Positions 16,673-26,399 of a stretch of 64,000 bases of DNA are shown in pieces. The stretch lies in assembly GCF_018798885.1 (NCBI RefSeq), contig NZ_CP076361.1, forward strand, positions 868,001 through 932,000, given 5' to 3'. Origin of the DNA: Gemmobacter fulvus (lineage in GTDB: Bacteria; Pseudomonadota; Alphaproteobacteria; Rhodobacterales; Rhodobacteraceae). The stretch's first letter is position 1; every line of letters starts with the position of its first letter. The notes beneath the pieces were generated by a model. It was not told the DNA's origin. It made no database searches and saw nothing but the letters and a program-made list of their open reading frames with translations. The translations under genes and the position numbers were made by a program.

Positions 16673-18538
16673 ATGGCACAAGACAGCGAAACCGACAGCC
16701 CGAAACGCAAGCGCCGGGGGACTTCGCTGATGGTCTGGCTGTTGATGGCCATGCTGATTGCGGGATTGGGGGGCTTTGGCGTCACCAATTACGGCACCGG
16801 CGTCACCGCCATCGGCAGCGTGGGCGGGCGCGAGATTGACGTGAACCAATATGCCCGCGCGTTGCAAAGCGAGATCAGCGCCTTTGGCGCACAGGTCGGC
16901 ACGCAGATCGGTGTGCAGGAGGCACTGACGCTGGGGCTGGATGGCAAGGTGCGTCAGCAACTGGTGACGGCGGCGGCGCTGGATGACGAGGCGGATCGCA
17001 TCGGCCTGTCGGTCGGCGATGCGCGCGTGGCCAAAGAACTGACCTCGATGCCCGCCTTCAAGGGCACCTCGGGCAATTTCGATCCAGAAACCTACAGCTT
17101 CACGCTGGAGCGCAACAATCTGACCAAGGCGGAGTTCGAAGCGACGCTGCGCGATGATCTGGCGCGCGCGCTGCTGCAAGGGGCGGTTGCGGGCGGCTTT
17201 GCCTCGCCCGCGCCGCTGACCGACACACTTTATGCCTATATCGCGGAACGTCGGGGCCTGACCCTGCTGGCCCTGGGCGAGGCGGATCTGCCCGCCCCCC
17301 TGCCCGAGCCGGCCGACGCCGAATTGCAGGCGCATTATGACGCCAATATCGCGGCTTTCACCAAACCCGAAGCCAAGCGCATCACCTATGCGGCGCTGCT
17401 GCCGGAGACGCTGGCCGCCACCATGCCGGTGGACGAGGCGGAGCTGCGCAAGCTGTATGATGAACGGATCGACGAATTCGTAAAGCCGGAGCGGCGGCTG
17501 GTCGAACGGCTGGTCTTTGCCACCGAGGACGAGGCAAAGACCGCCAAGGCCCGGATCGACGCGGGCGAAGGCTTCGAGGCGATCGTGGCCGAACGCGGGC
17601 TCAAGCTGATCGACATTGATCTGGGCGATGTATCGCAGGCCGATCTGGGGGCTGCGGCAGAGCCGGTCTTTGCGCTGACCGAACCGGGTGTCGTCGGCCC
17701 GCTGCCGTCGGAATTCGGCCCGGCGCTGTTCCGCATGAACGGGATTCTCGCCGCGCAGGAAACCAGCTTTGACGATGTGAAAACTGATCTGACGCTGGAA
17801 TATCAGCAGGATGCCGCCCGCCGCACCATCGGTGACCGGCTGGAGGCGATTGACGATGCGCTGGCCGGTGGGGCCACGCTGGAAGAACTCGCCGCCGAGC
17901 AGAAGATGGAACTGGGCACGCTGGACTTCTCGGCGCAGTCCGATGCCAAGATCGCAGGCTACCCCGCCTTCCGCGAGGCCGCAGCCGCGGTACAGGCCGG
18001 TGACTTTGCCGAAGCGGTGCAACTGGACGATGGCGGCCTTGTGGCGCTGCGGCTGGACGAGATCGTGCCCGCAGCCCCCATCCCCTTTGCCGAAACGCGC
18101 GACGCCGTGGCCGAAAGCTGGCGCAAGGAGGCGCTGCGCAAGGCGCTGTCGGCCCGTGCCACCACCATCAAGACCGAAGTCGAGGGCGGGGCCAATCTCG
18201 GGTCTTACGGCATCCTCAGCGTGACGCCGGAAATTGCCCGCGACGGGTTCATCGAAAAGGCCCCGGAAAGCCTGCTGCCGACGGTGTTCAAAATGGCCGA
18301 AGGTGAGATTCAGGTAATCGAAACCCCGGATTTCGTCGGCCTCGTGCGGCTGGACCGGATTCAGGCCCCGGCGTCCGAAGGAGAATCCGCAATTGCGCTG
18401 AAAGGGGCCATCACCGCGCAGGTCGAACAGGCGCTGTCGCAGGATGCCTTTGCGCTGTTCTCGGCGGGGCTGGCGTCCAAGGCGGGTATCACGCTCAATC
18501 AATCCGCCATTGATGCGGTTCACGCGCAATTCCAGTAA
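16673..18538 (+). CDS. PpiD-like membrane-anchored peptidyl-prolyl isomerase/chaperone
   Basis: The 621-residue protein has a charged cytoplasmic N-terminus (residues 1-20), one membrane segment (about 20-45) and a large periplasmic region. The region following the anchor (GREIDVNQYARALQ) resembles the SurA/PpiD N-terminal chaperone domain. A parvulin-like segment sits around residues 240-370 (KRITYAALLPE and RRLVERLVFATEDEA). PpiD proteins assist secreted and outer-membrane protein folding at the Sec translocon. The parvulin part is diverged, so isomerase activity is uncertain. It precedes trpE by 9 bases. Confidence 0.85.
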   Translation: MAQDSETDSPKRKRRGTSLMVWLLMAMLIAGLGGFGVTNYGTGVTAIGSVGGREIDVNQYARALQSEISAFGAQVGTQIGVQEALTLGLDGKVRQQLVTAAALDDEADRIGLSVGDARVAKELTSMPAFKGTSGNFDPETYSFTLERNNLTKAEFEATLRDDLARALLQGAVAGGFASPAPLTDTLYAYIAERRGLTLLALGEADLPAPLPEPADAELQAHYDANIAAFTKPEAKRITYAALLPETLAATMPVDEAELRKLYDERIDEFVKPERRLVERLVFATEDEAKTAKARIDAGEGFEAIVAERGLKLIDIDLGDVSQADLGAAAEPVFALTEPGVVGPLPSEFGPALFRMNGILAAQETSFDDVKTDLTLEYQQDAARRTIGDRLEAIDDALAGGATLEELAAEQKMELGTLDFSAQSDAKIAGYPAFREAAAAVQAGDFAEAVQLDDGGLVALRLDEIVPAAPIPFAETRDAVAESWRKEALRKALSARATTIKTEVEGGANLGSYGILSVTPEIARDGFIEKAPESLLPTVFKMAEGEIQVIETPDFVGLVRLDRIQAPASEGESAIALKGAITAQVEQALSQDAFALFSAGLASKAGITLNQSAIDAVHAQFQ

Positions 18539-18547
18539 GGGCCTGAA

Positions 18548-20056
<1,509 letters not shown>

Positions 20057-20063
20057 TCCCTGC

Positions 20064-20084
20064 GGGGCGCCCGAGCGGCGCCCC
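20064..20084. terminator. Hairpin between convergent trpE and RAM-domain gene
   Basis: A perfect 8-bp GC stem (GGGGCGCC / GGCGCCCC) with a CGAGC loop begins 8 bases after the trpE stop. There is no T tract. It may end both convergent transcripts. Confidence 0.5.
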
Positions 20085-20101
20085 TGCCCCGCGTGACGGG
20101 C

Positions 20102-20338
20102 TCAGAACGCCTTGAAGGTCATCGTCGTCAGGGTGCGCACGATGCCCGGAATGTCGAACAGCCGCTCTGACAGGTAATGGCCGACATCCGCGTCCTCCGG
20201 GATATAGACCTTGGCAATCAGGTCATATTCGCCCGAGGTGGAATAAAGTTCGCTCACCACCTCGCGGTCATAGATGGCGGTGGCCACCGCATAGGTCTGG
20301 CCGGGGGTGCAGCGGAACTGGACGAAAACGCAGATCAT
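20102..20338 (-). CDS. Stand-alone Lrp/AsnC ligand-binding (RAM) domain protein
   Basis: The 78-residue protein corresponds to just the C-terminal effector domain of Lrp/AsnC regulators: MICVFVQFRCTPGQTYAVATAI, then GEYDLIAKVYIPEDADVGHYL and the end RTLTTMTFKAF. No DNA-binding domain is present. Stand-alone RAM proteins form ring-like oligomers, bind amino acids and may modulate full-length Lrp proteins. It converges with trpE and lies 52 bases downstream of the helicase gene on the same strand. Amino-acid sensing is an inference from the family. Confidence 0.85.
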   Translation of the reverse strand: MICVFVQFRCTPGQTYAVATAIYDREVVSELYSTSGEYDLIAKVYIPEDADVGHYLSERLFDIPGIVRTLTTMTFKAF

Positions 20339-20390
20339 GGGCAGGCTCCTTTGGCGGCAGATTAGGCGGCTGGCTGCGGCTTGCCAAGGG

Positions 20391-21935
20391 TCACGGATCA
20401 GGCTCGGTCGCGCGCAGCGCCAGCGGGGCTGCCGCCTTGGGCAGATCGTCAATGCCCAGCGGCACCTGTGGCCGACCCAGCCGGTTGCGGATCACCCACA
20501 TCAGCCGCTTTTCGGCCCGGGTGATCGCCACATAGGCCAGCCGTTTCCACAGCGGGATGCCGGCCTCGGTCCGCCCGGCCTGTGCCGCGGCCCAAAGATC
20601 CGGCGCGAAAACCTGCACCGTATCCCATTGCGAGCCCTGCGCCTTGTGAATGGTGACGGCAGAGCCATGCAGGAACGCCGCCCCCATCGTGGCCGCCGAC
20701 GGAATGAACGGCTCTTCCTCGTCGGGGCGTTCGATCTTGATGATCGAGGCCGCCGACAGTTGCGGCTCTTCGGCGCCAATCACATGCAGCTTGGCAAAGC
20801 CGCTGCGCGCGCCCGGCCCGAGGTAGATCACCTGCGCGCCCTTGATCAGACCGCGCGCTTCCAGATCAATGCGTTTCTTGCGGTGTTTCAGCGGCAGTTC
20901 GATCCCGTCGCAGATCAGCGGCTCGCCGGGGATCAGCGCATCCACCGGCGCGCCTTGCGCCGCCCGGAACGCTGTGATCAGCCGGATGCGCGTGGCATTG
21001 CGCCAGACCAGCACCGGGCTGCGCGCCATCAGATCGCTGTCCACCCGTTCGGCCATGACCACCCGGTCATCATCACGCGCCGCACGTTCCACCATGCGTT
21101 CGAACTGGTCAAAGCTCAGATCCGGGTCCGCAAGCGCATGGGCCAGATCGAGGATCGGGTTGCCCTCGGCCTGCCGGTGAATCCTGCTGAGGATCAGCTT
21201 GCGGGTATCGCCCAGCCGGTCAAACACCATCTCGCCCGATTGCCCCACCGGGGCCAACTGCGCCGGATCGCCAAACAGCACCAGCGTCGGGAAAATGGCG
21301 CGCAGATCATCGAACTGCCGTTCATCCAGCATCGAGGATTCGTCGACAAAGCCCACATCCAGTGGCTCTTCACGCCGCTTCCAGCCCTTGATGAAATCGC
21401 TGCCGCGCAGACCCGCCGCCGCCAGCGCGCCGGGGATCGAGGCGACCTGATCGTAAAACGCCTTCGCCCGGTCCAGCGCCAGTTCGGTCAGACCTTCCAC
21501 CTCGGGCCGCTTGCCCGTGCCCGCCAGCCATTCGGCGATCAGTTCATATTGTGGATCATAAACCGGCGTATACAGGATCCGGTGGATCGTGGTCGCCGGA
21601 ACTCCACGCATCCGCAGCACCGAGGCCGCCTTGTTGGTGGGGGCCAGAATCGCCAGAGTGCGCCGATCCTTGCGCTTTTTGCCTTCGTAATCACCCGACA
21701 CGATCTCGACGCCCGCGCCCAGCATCGCCTTGTAAAGCTGTGCCAGAAGCATGGTCTTGCCCGATCCGGCCTTGCCCACAACGGCCAGAACCGAAGATTT
21801 CTCTTCGATGGGCGGCTGGAGGGTGCCGTCGTGCAGATCAATGCCCATCCCACGCAACTGGTCGGCAACACGGTCCCAGGCCTCGGCCTGATCGTCAGAG
21901 AAGGGAAGGGCTGGGCTTTGCATCGCGCGGACCAT
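20391..21935 (-). CDS. RecD/Dda-like superfamily 1 DNA helicase
   Basis: The 514-residue protein has Walker A VVGKAGSGKTMLLAQLY near residue 60, a Walker B-like VGFVDESSMLDERQ, motif III FGDPAQLAPVG, and C-terminal SF1 motifs including AVTIHKAQGSQWDTV and VAITRAEKRLMWV. This pattern fits SF1B 5'-3' helicases related to RecD2 and phage Dda. No RecB or RecC partner is adjacent. A role in repair or replication restart is likely, but the specific function is unknown. Confidence 0.88.
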   Translation of the reverse strand: MVRAMQSPALPFSDDQAEAWDRVADQLRGMGIDLHDGTLQPPIEEKSSVLAVVGKAGSGKTMLLAQLYKAMLGAGVEIVSGDYEGKKRKDRRTLAILAPTNKAASVLRMRGVPATTIHRILYTPVYDPQYELIAEWLAGTGKRPEVEGLTELALDRAKAFYDQVASIPGALAAAGLRGSDFIKGWKRREEPLDVGFVDESSMLDERQFDDLRAIFPTLVLFGDPAQLAPVGQSGEMVFDRLGDTRKLILSRIHRQAEGNPILDLAHALADPDLSFDQFERMVERAARDDDRVVMAERVDSDLMARSPVLVWRNATRIRLITAFRAAQGAPVDALIPGEPLICDGIELPLKHRKKRIDLEARGLIKGAQVIYLGPGARSGFAKLHVIGAEEPQLSAASIIKIERPDEEEPFIPSAATMGAAFLHGSAVTIHKAQGSQWDTVQVFAPDLWAAAQAGRTEAGIPLWKRLAYVAITRAEKRLMWVIRNRLGRPQVPLGIDDLPKAAAPLALRATEPDP

Positions 21936-21980
21936 AAAGCAGCCGCGCCGCGGTGGCGAGGGGGTGCGTTCGGGCGCTGC

Positions 21981-22172
21981 TCAGTTCGGACGACCGCTGC
22001 GCGACAGGCCGATCATACCGCTGCCACTGCCCCCCTCACCGCCCTGCGCCGCAAGCTCTGCCTCGGCCACCCGCATCGCGGCATCGACCTGCGCCGCCAG
22101 CGCCGGAAGCCCGTTGGTCAATGCAAACCCTTTCAGATCCGCCAGAACGTCAAAAATCCAGTCATGGTGCAT
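21981..22172 (-). CDS. Small hypothetical protein (63 aa)
   Basis: The ATG at 22172 is preceded by an AAGGCGGTGG ribosome site and encodes MHHDWIFDVLADLKGFALTNG, then LPALAAQVDAAMRVAEAELA and a Gly/Ser-rich tail. The first 45 residues look helical and amphipathic; there is no signal peptide or membrane segment. A start at 22220 would add 16 residues without a good ribosome site. It lies 46 bases upstream of the helicase gene on the same strand and may be co-transcribed. I recognise no family. Confidence 0.6.
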   Translation of the reverse strand: MHHDWIFDVLADLKGFALTNGLPALAAQVDAAMRVAEAELAAQGGEGGSGSGMIGLSRSGRPN

Positions 22173-22283
22173 GTGGCCACCGCCTTTCGATTGCCAAAGC
22201 ATGGAAATGAGGGATTCCACCTACCGTGACATTATCAGGTCAGAGGTCAATAGACTGTCACTAAACCAAATGTATCCAAGCAT

Positions 22284-22310
22284 AAAAACGCCGCCCCCGA
22301 AGGGACGGCG
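22284..22310 (-). terminator. Rho-independent terminator of ccr
   Basis: On the minus strand a 9-bp stem (CGCCGTCCC / GGGGCGGCG, one G-T pair) with a TTCG tetraloop is followed directly by TTTTT, 28 bases after the ccr stop. This is a textbook intrinsic terminator. Confidence 0.9.
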
Positions 22311-22337
22311 CAAATATTCGCTCTGGTTGTGCGCAAC

Positions 22338-23630
22338 TCAACCCTGACGGCTGGCCTCCAGCGTGTCTTCGAAGGTGCGCAGGCCGGTGCGCGGGGCCTG
22401 CACCAGCACCGCCATATTGCCCGGCTTGTGTTCGTTGCGCCGCATCTTGATATGCGCCGCAGGAATATCGGCCCAGGGGAAGACTTCGGACATGCACGGG
22501 TCGATCCGGCGCTCCAACATCATCTTGTTGGCGGCGGCGGCCTGTTTCAGATGCGCGAAGTGGCTGCCTTGCAGGCGCTTCTGGTGCATCCACATATAAC
22601 GCACGTCAAAGGTGCAGTTGAAACCCGAGGTGCCGGCACAGATCACCACCATGCCGCCCTTCTTGCACACCAGCGACGAGACGGGGAACGTGGCCTCGCC
22701 CGGGTGTTCAAACACCATGTCGACGCTGACGCCCTTGCCGGTGATATCCCAGATCGCCTTGCCAAAGCGGCGGGCCTCTTTCAGCCACTCATTGTATTCG
22801 GGCGTGTTGACCGTGGGCAACTGGCCCCAGCACTTGAATTCCTTGCGGTTGATCACGCCCTTGGCGCCAAGGCTCATCACGAAGTCGCGCTTGTCCTCTT
22901 CGGAAATCACGCCGATCGCGTTGGCCCCGGCGGCATTGATCAGCTGGATCGCAAACGAACCCAGACCGCCCGATGCGCCCCAGACCAGCACGTTCTGGCC
23001 CGGCTTCAGGTCATGCGGTTCATGCCCGAACAGCATCCGGTACGCGGTGGCCAGCGTCAGCGTGTAGCAGGCCGCTTCTTCCCAGGTCAGGTGTTTCGGC
23101 CGCGGCATCAGTTGCTGCGCCTGCACGCGGGTGAACTGCGCGAAAGAGCCGTCCTGGGTCTCATAGCCCCAGATGCGCTGGCTGGGCGAAAACATCGGGT
23201 CGCCGCCATTGCACTCTTCATCGTCGCCGTCGTCCTGGTTGCAGTGGATGACAACCTCATCGCCCACTTTCCAGCGCTTCACCTTGTCACCCACCGCCCA
23301 GACGATGCCCGAGGCATCGGAGCCTGCGATGTGATAGGGGGCCTTGTGCACGTCGAAGGGCGAGATCGGCACGCCCAGACCCGCCCAGACGCCGTTGTAA
23401 TTGACGCCTGCCGCCATCACCAGCACCAGCACTTCATGGCTGTCGATGGCCCAGGTGTCGACCACCTCCACCTGCATTGCCACGTCGGGTTCGCCGTGCC
23501 GCTCGCGGCGGATGGCCCAAGCATACATCTGCTTGGGCACATGGCCGAGCGGCGGCATTTCGCCAACCTCATACAGGTCTTTGATCGGCGCGTCATAGGC
23601 GACGATGTTCTGATGCGTATCCAGAGCCAT
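22338..23630 (-). CDS. ccr: Crotonyl-CoA carboxylase/reductase
   Basis: The 430-residue medium-chain dehydrogenase/reductase fits Ccr, which reductively carboxylates crotonyl-CoA to ethylmalonyl-CoA with NADPH and CO2 in the ethylmalonyl-CoA pathway. Visible marks are NYNGVWAGLGVPISPFD near the start, HCNQDDGDDEECNGGDPM, NVLVWGASGGLGSFAIQL as the dinucleotide site, the Ccr-type VSVDMVFEHPGEATFPVSS, and MWMHQKRLQGSHFA. Length and motifs separate it from ordinary quinone oxidoreductases. It is monocistronic, with its own terminator. Malate synthase elsewhere in the window fits the end of the same pathway. Confidence 0.95.
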   Translation of the reverse strand: MALDTHQNIVAYDAPIKDLYEVGEMPPLGHVPKQMYAWAIRRERHGEPDVAMQVEVVDTWAIDSHEVLVLVMAAGVNYNGVWAGLGVPISPFDVHKAPYHIAGSDASGIVWAVGDKVKRWKVGDEVVIHCNQDDGDDEECNGGDPMFSPSQRIWGYETQDGSFAQFTRVQAQQLMPRPKHLTWEEAACYTLTLATAYRMLFGHEPHDLKPGQNVLVWGASGGLGSFAIQLINAAGANAIGVISEEDKRDFVMSLGAKGVINRKEFKCWGQLPTVNTPEYNEWLKEARRFGKAIWDITGKGVSVDMVFEHPGEATFPVSSLVCKKGGMVVICAGTSGFNCTFDVRYMWMHQKRLQGSHFAHLKQAAAANKMMLERRIDPCMSEVFPWADIPAAHIKMRRNEHKPGNMAVLVQAPRTGLRTFEDTLEASRQG

Positions 23631-23762
23631 GGGGGCCTCCTGCCAAAGTTATGCCGCGCCGCAGAATCGACGCGGTTATGGAGGCAAGGAATACCGCGAC
23701 CACGCAACATTGCAATAGGTCAAAGGTATATTTTGTAATTTTATGTCTGCCGCGTTGCAGCG

Positions 23763-24290
23763 TCAGCTCTTCTTTTTGACGAACTCGGTCAGGATCACGA
23801 TGCGCTGCCCTTCAACGCGGCCTTCGATATGCCCGGCATTGTCGGCCACAAGGCTGATGCCACGCACCGCCGTGCCGCGCTTGGCGGTAAAGCCCGCGCC
23901 CTTCACCGGCAGATCCTTGATCAGCACCACGGTATCGCCCTGTGCGAGCAGCGCGCCGTTGCTGTCACGATGCTCCAGCCCCGCCACAGGTGCCGCACCG
24001 GCCCAGGCTTCGGCCTCGGTGGACAGAACCATGCCCTCGCGCGCCTCGACCGCCCAAGGCGCGTCCAGCGTGCCCAGCTTGCGCCAGACCGCGAATTGCA
24101 CCACCGGCTCGGCAGACCATGCAGCGCCTTCCAGACAGCGCCAGTGATCTGCCGCAGCCGGGCGTTCCTCGCGGCAGAGCGCACAGAGCAGCACCGGCCC
24201 GGCAGGCGGCACCTCATGCGCAGCCAGCGCCTCGGCATCGCCGCAAAACTCGCAAACGCCGCCTGCGCGGGTGATCAGTTCATCTGCCAT
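23763..24290 (-). CDS. PhnA/YjdM-family zinc-ribbon protein
   Basis: The 175-residue protein has an N-terminal zinc ribbon with CEFCGD (residues about 13-18) and LLCALCREE, then a middle region, and a C-terminal PhnA domain of about 70 residues (DSNGALLAQGDTVVLIKDLPVKG and KRGTAVRGISLV). The family was named after E. coli PhnA but is not required for phosphonate use; function is unresolved. The ATG at 24290 puts the zinc ribbon at the N-terminus. It is divergent from the Csp gene and upstream of ccr, separated from it by 130 bases. Confidence 0.88.
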   Translation of the reverse strand: MADELITRAGGVCEFCGDAEALAAHEVPPAGPVLLCALCREERPAAADHWRCLEGAAWSAEPVVQFAVWRKLGTLDAPWAVEAREGMVLSTEAEAWAGAAPVAGLEHRDSNGALLAQGDTVVLIKDLPVKGAGFTAKRGTAVRGISLVADNAGHIEGRVEGQRIVILTEFVKKKS

Positions 24291-24528
24291 GATCGGTCCT
24301 TTCCGGCCAGAAATCGGCACCTACCCTTTCCCTTAGTCGCCGCCTGCCGTCACGACAATCGCCAGTGCCCCGATTGTGCTTGCTTTTTTGGCCCTGCGGC
24401 TCCATATAAAGACAGCGACGTTATCTCTATCGACCACTGTCTCCCTTACCGGCACAGCATTCGATCTTCAGCTGACCGAGCCGGGCCGCCGCACTTTCGC
24501 GGGCGGCATATCTAGAGGAGACATCACG

Positions 24529-24735
24529 ATGGCTAAAGGCACCGTGAAATGGTTCAACGCCACCAAAGGTTTCGGCTTCATTGCACCGGAAGGCGGCAAG
24601 AAAGACGTGTTCGTTCACATCACCGCTCTTGAGCGCGCTGGCATCCGTTCGCTGGCCGACGGTCAAGCTGTGACCTTCGACATCGAAGCAGGCCGTGACG
24701 GCCGCGAATCGGCAACCAACCTGTCGATCGCATGA
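24529..24735 (+). CDS. Single-domain cold-shock protein (CspA family)
   Basis: The 68-residue protein is one cold-shock domain: [20 protein letters not shown] (RNP1), [14 protein letters not shown] (RNP2), and the end [11 protein letters not shown]. It should act as an RNA chaperone or antiterminator. A strong GAGGAG site precedes the ATG at 24529; a longer in-frame start at 24376 falls in the leader region. The gap of over 200 bases to the divergent PhnA gene leaves room for a long 5' leader, which often controls csp genes post-transcriptionally. A terminator follows. Confidence 0.95.
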   Translation: MAKGTVKWFNATKGFGFIAPEGGKKDVFVHITALERAGIRSLADGQAVTFDIEAGRDGRESATNLSIA

Positions 24736-24770
24736 TCTGACGCGGGCAACCGCGCAGACAGAATTGAAAA

Positions 24771-24796
24771 GGGCGAGCTTTAAGCTCGCCCTTTTT
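24771..24796 (+). terminator. Rho-independent terminator of the csp gene
   Basis: An inverted repeat GGGCGAGC-TTTAA-GCTCGCCC is followed immediately by TTTTT, 36 bases after the csp stop. Confidence 0.92.
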
Positions 24797-24835
24797 CATT
24801 GCAGCAGGGTCAATGCGGCAGAGCCGCCTGCGTGA

Positions 24836-25273
24836 TCAGGCCGCACGCCAGAGCAGACGATCACGCAGGGCATGTTCAAAGCCCACGCGCATCGACACCG
24901 CCGACAGAGGCGAGCGCAGCAGAATCGGTTCGCTGCGATCTTCGGGGAAGCTTTGCGCGACACATTCGCCGGAAATCAGGATCACCGGCAGTTGCGCATG
25001 CGCGCCGCGCAGCAGGGTAAAGGCCTTGCGCCCGGCACTCAGCCCGCCAAAGGCGTCACAATCCATCACGAACAGCCCGTAGCCGGAGGGATCGTCGATC
25101 AGCGCCTCAAGTGCTGCGAACAGCTCCTCTTGCGTCTCGACCCGCCCGCCAAAGCCCGCCAGGCGCCGCGTGGCCGCTTCGGCCCCCGGCGATCCGACCT
25201 GCGCCAGCATCAGAACCCGCACGCCCCACCCCACCAGAGCGGCCTCATGATCCATCGGGCGAAACATCTGCAT
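24836..25273 (-). CDS. Receiver-like single-domain protein (degenerate)
   Basis: The 145-residue protein has a receiver-like order: VRVLMLAQVGS as strand 1, LFVMDCDAFGG as the acceptor strand with a candidate Asp, LPVILISGECV as strand 4, and PILLRSPLS as strand 5. The strand-1 acidic pair is missing and the conserved Lys before Pro is replaced (LLRSP), so phosphorylation is doubtful. No output domain is present. The ATG at 25273 is chosen because GGAGG lies 5 bases upstream. The assignment rests on pattern only. Confidence 0.5.
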   Translation of the reverse strand: MQMFRPMDHEAALVGWGVRVLMLAQVGSPGAEAATRRLAGFGGRVETQEELFAALEALIDDPSGYGLFVMDCDAFGGLSAGRKAFTLLRGAHAQLPVILISGECVAQSFPEDRSEPILLRSPLSAVSMRVGFEHALRDRLLWRAA

Positions 25274-25447
25274 GGGAACCTCCACTGATCGCAACATACT
25301 GTTCCAGATTTCAGGCTAGTGAGGGTTCGTGGCAGGATTGTGGAAACAACAGGGCGACTCTTCTCTCAGGCGGCCCAATTGTGGCAAACAATGCCATATT
25401 GTGATCTGCCGCCGCCTCGCGCAGCATCGGCCAAACGGCATGGATCC

Positions 25448-26362
25448 ATGATGACAAACCCCGATTATCAGACGCTTATCGACGCCCCGACCTGGGCCTT
25501 CATCCGCGAAACCGAAAGCTGGTATCCGCCGGATGCGGTTGGCCTGACCATCGCGCAGCAGCGCGCGGTTTATGACCGGATGTGCGCCGCGTTCCACGCC
25601 CCGCATCCCGCGGGTGTGGCCGTGCGGGATCTGGCCTTCGGCAGTGTGCCCTGCCGCCTGTATGAAAGCGGCCAAGCCCTTGTCACCGTGATGTATTTTC
25701 ATGGCGGCGGCTTTGTTGTCGGCGGGCTCGACAGCCATGATGATGTCTGTGCCGAGATCTGCGCCGCCACCGGCTTCCGGGTGATCAGCGCCGATTACCG
25801 GCTGGCCCCCGAACACAAACACCCCGCCGCCTATGAGGATTGCCTTGCCGCCACCCGCGCGGCGGCAGCGGCCTATCCCGGCCCGATGCTTCTGGTGGGC
25901 GATTCGGCGGGCGGGGCACTGGCGGCGTCGGTCTGCCACCGGCTGCGCCATGATCTGCCGCTGCGCGGGCAGGTGCTGATCTATCCGGGGCTGGGCGGCG
26001 ACCGCGACCGGGGCAGCTATCTGACCCATGCGCAGGCGCCGATGCTGTCACGCGACGATGTGCTCTATTACGCCCGGATGCGCCATGACGGCCCGGAACC
26101 GCAGAACGATGCCAGTGCTGCCGTGCTGCAGGACCGCGATTTCAGCGCCCTGCCCCCGACGGTGGTGATTGCGGCGCAATGTGATCCGCTGGCCGATGAC
26201 GGGCGCGACTACCGCGATGCCATCCGCGCGGCCGGTGGCCGGGCCGAATGGATCGTGGAGCCGGGGCTGGTGCATGGCTATCTGCGCGCGCGCCATACGG
26301 TGCCGCGCGCTGCCGAAAGCTTTGCCCGTATCTGCGCGCATCTGCGTATTCTGGCAGAGTGA
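25448..26362 (+). CDS. Alpha/beta hydrolase of the hormone-sensitive lipase (HSL) family
   Basis: The 304-residue protein has the HSL oxyanion motif MYFHGGGFVVGG and the nucleophile elbow LLVGDSAGGALAAS. SADYRLAPEHKHPAAYED is also typical. The acid is probably in CDPLADDG, and the catalytic His is in VHGYLRAR near the end. HSL-type enzymes hydrolyse short- to medium-chain esters; the natural substrate is unknown. Tandem ATG codons at 25448 and 25451 are both possible starts. It is a single gene ending at a strong hairpin. Confidence 0.88.
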   Translation: MMTNPDYQTLIDAPTWAFIRETESWYPPDAVGLTIAQQRAVYDRMCAAFHAPHPAGVAVRDLAFGSVPCRLYESGQALVTVMYFHGGGFVVGGLDSHDDVCAEICAATGFRVISADYRLAPEHKHPAAYEDCLAATRAAAAAYPGPMLLVGDSAGGALAASVCHRLRHDLPLRGQVLIYPGLGGDRDRGSYLTHAQAPMLSRDDVLYYARMRHDGPEPQNDASAAVLQDRDFSALPPTVVIAAQCDPLADDGRDYRDAIRAAGGRAEWIVEPGLVHGYLRARHTVPRAAESFARICAHLRILAE

Positions 26363-26370
26363 TTGGCGAA

Positions 26371-26394
26371 GGGCGGCGGGGAGCCCCGCCGCCC
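26371..26394. terminator. Bidirectional hairpin between esterase and ABC transporter genes
   Basis: A perfect 11-bp GC stem (GGGCGGCGGGG / CCCCGCCGCCC) with a 2-base loop lies 8 bases after the esterase stop and 5 bases beyond the end of the convergent ABC ATPase gene. It has no T tract. It probably ends both transcripts. Confidence 0.6.
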
Positions 26395-26399
26395 TGTTC

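Noticed and set aside
20307-22229. A long plus-strand open frame across the helicase gene (640 codons).
   Set aside because: It is antisense to a helicase with clear Walker and SF1 motifs, and its own product is Arg/Gln/His-rich without motifs.
23709-23716. ATTGCAAT palindrome upstream of ccr as a possible short-chain acyl-CoA regulator site.
   Set aside because: A single 8-base palindrome in an AT-richer gap is too weak; a second half-site at proper spacing was not seen.
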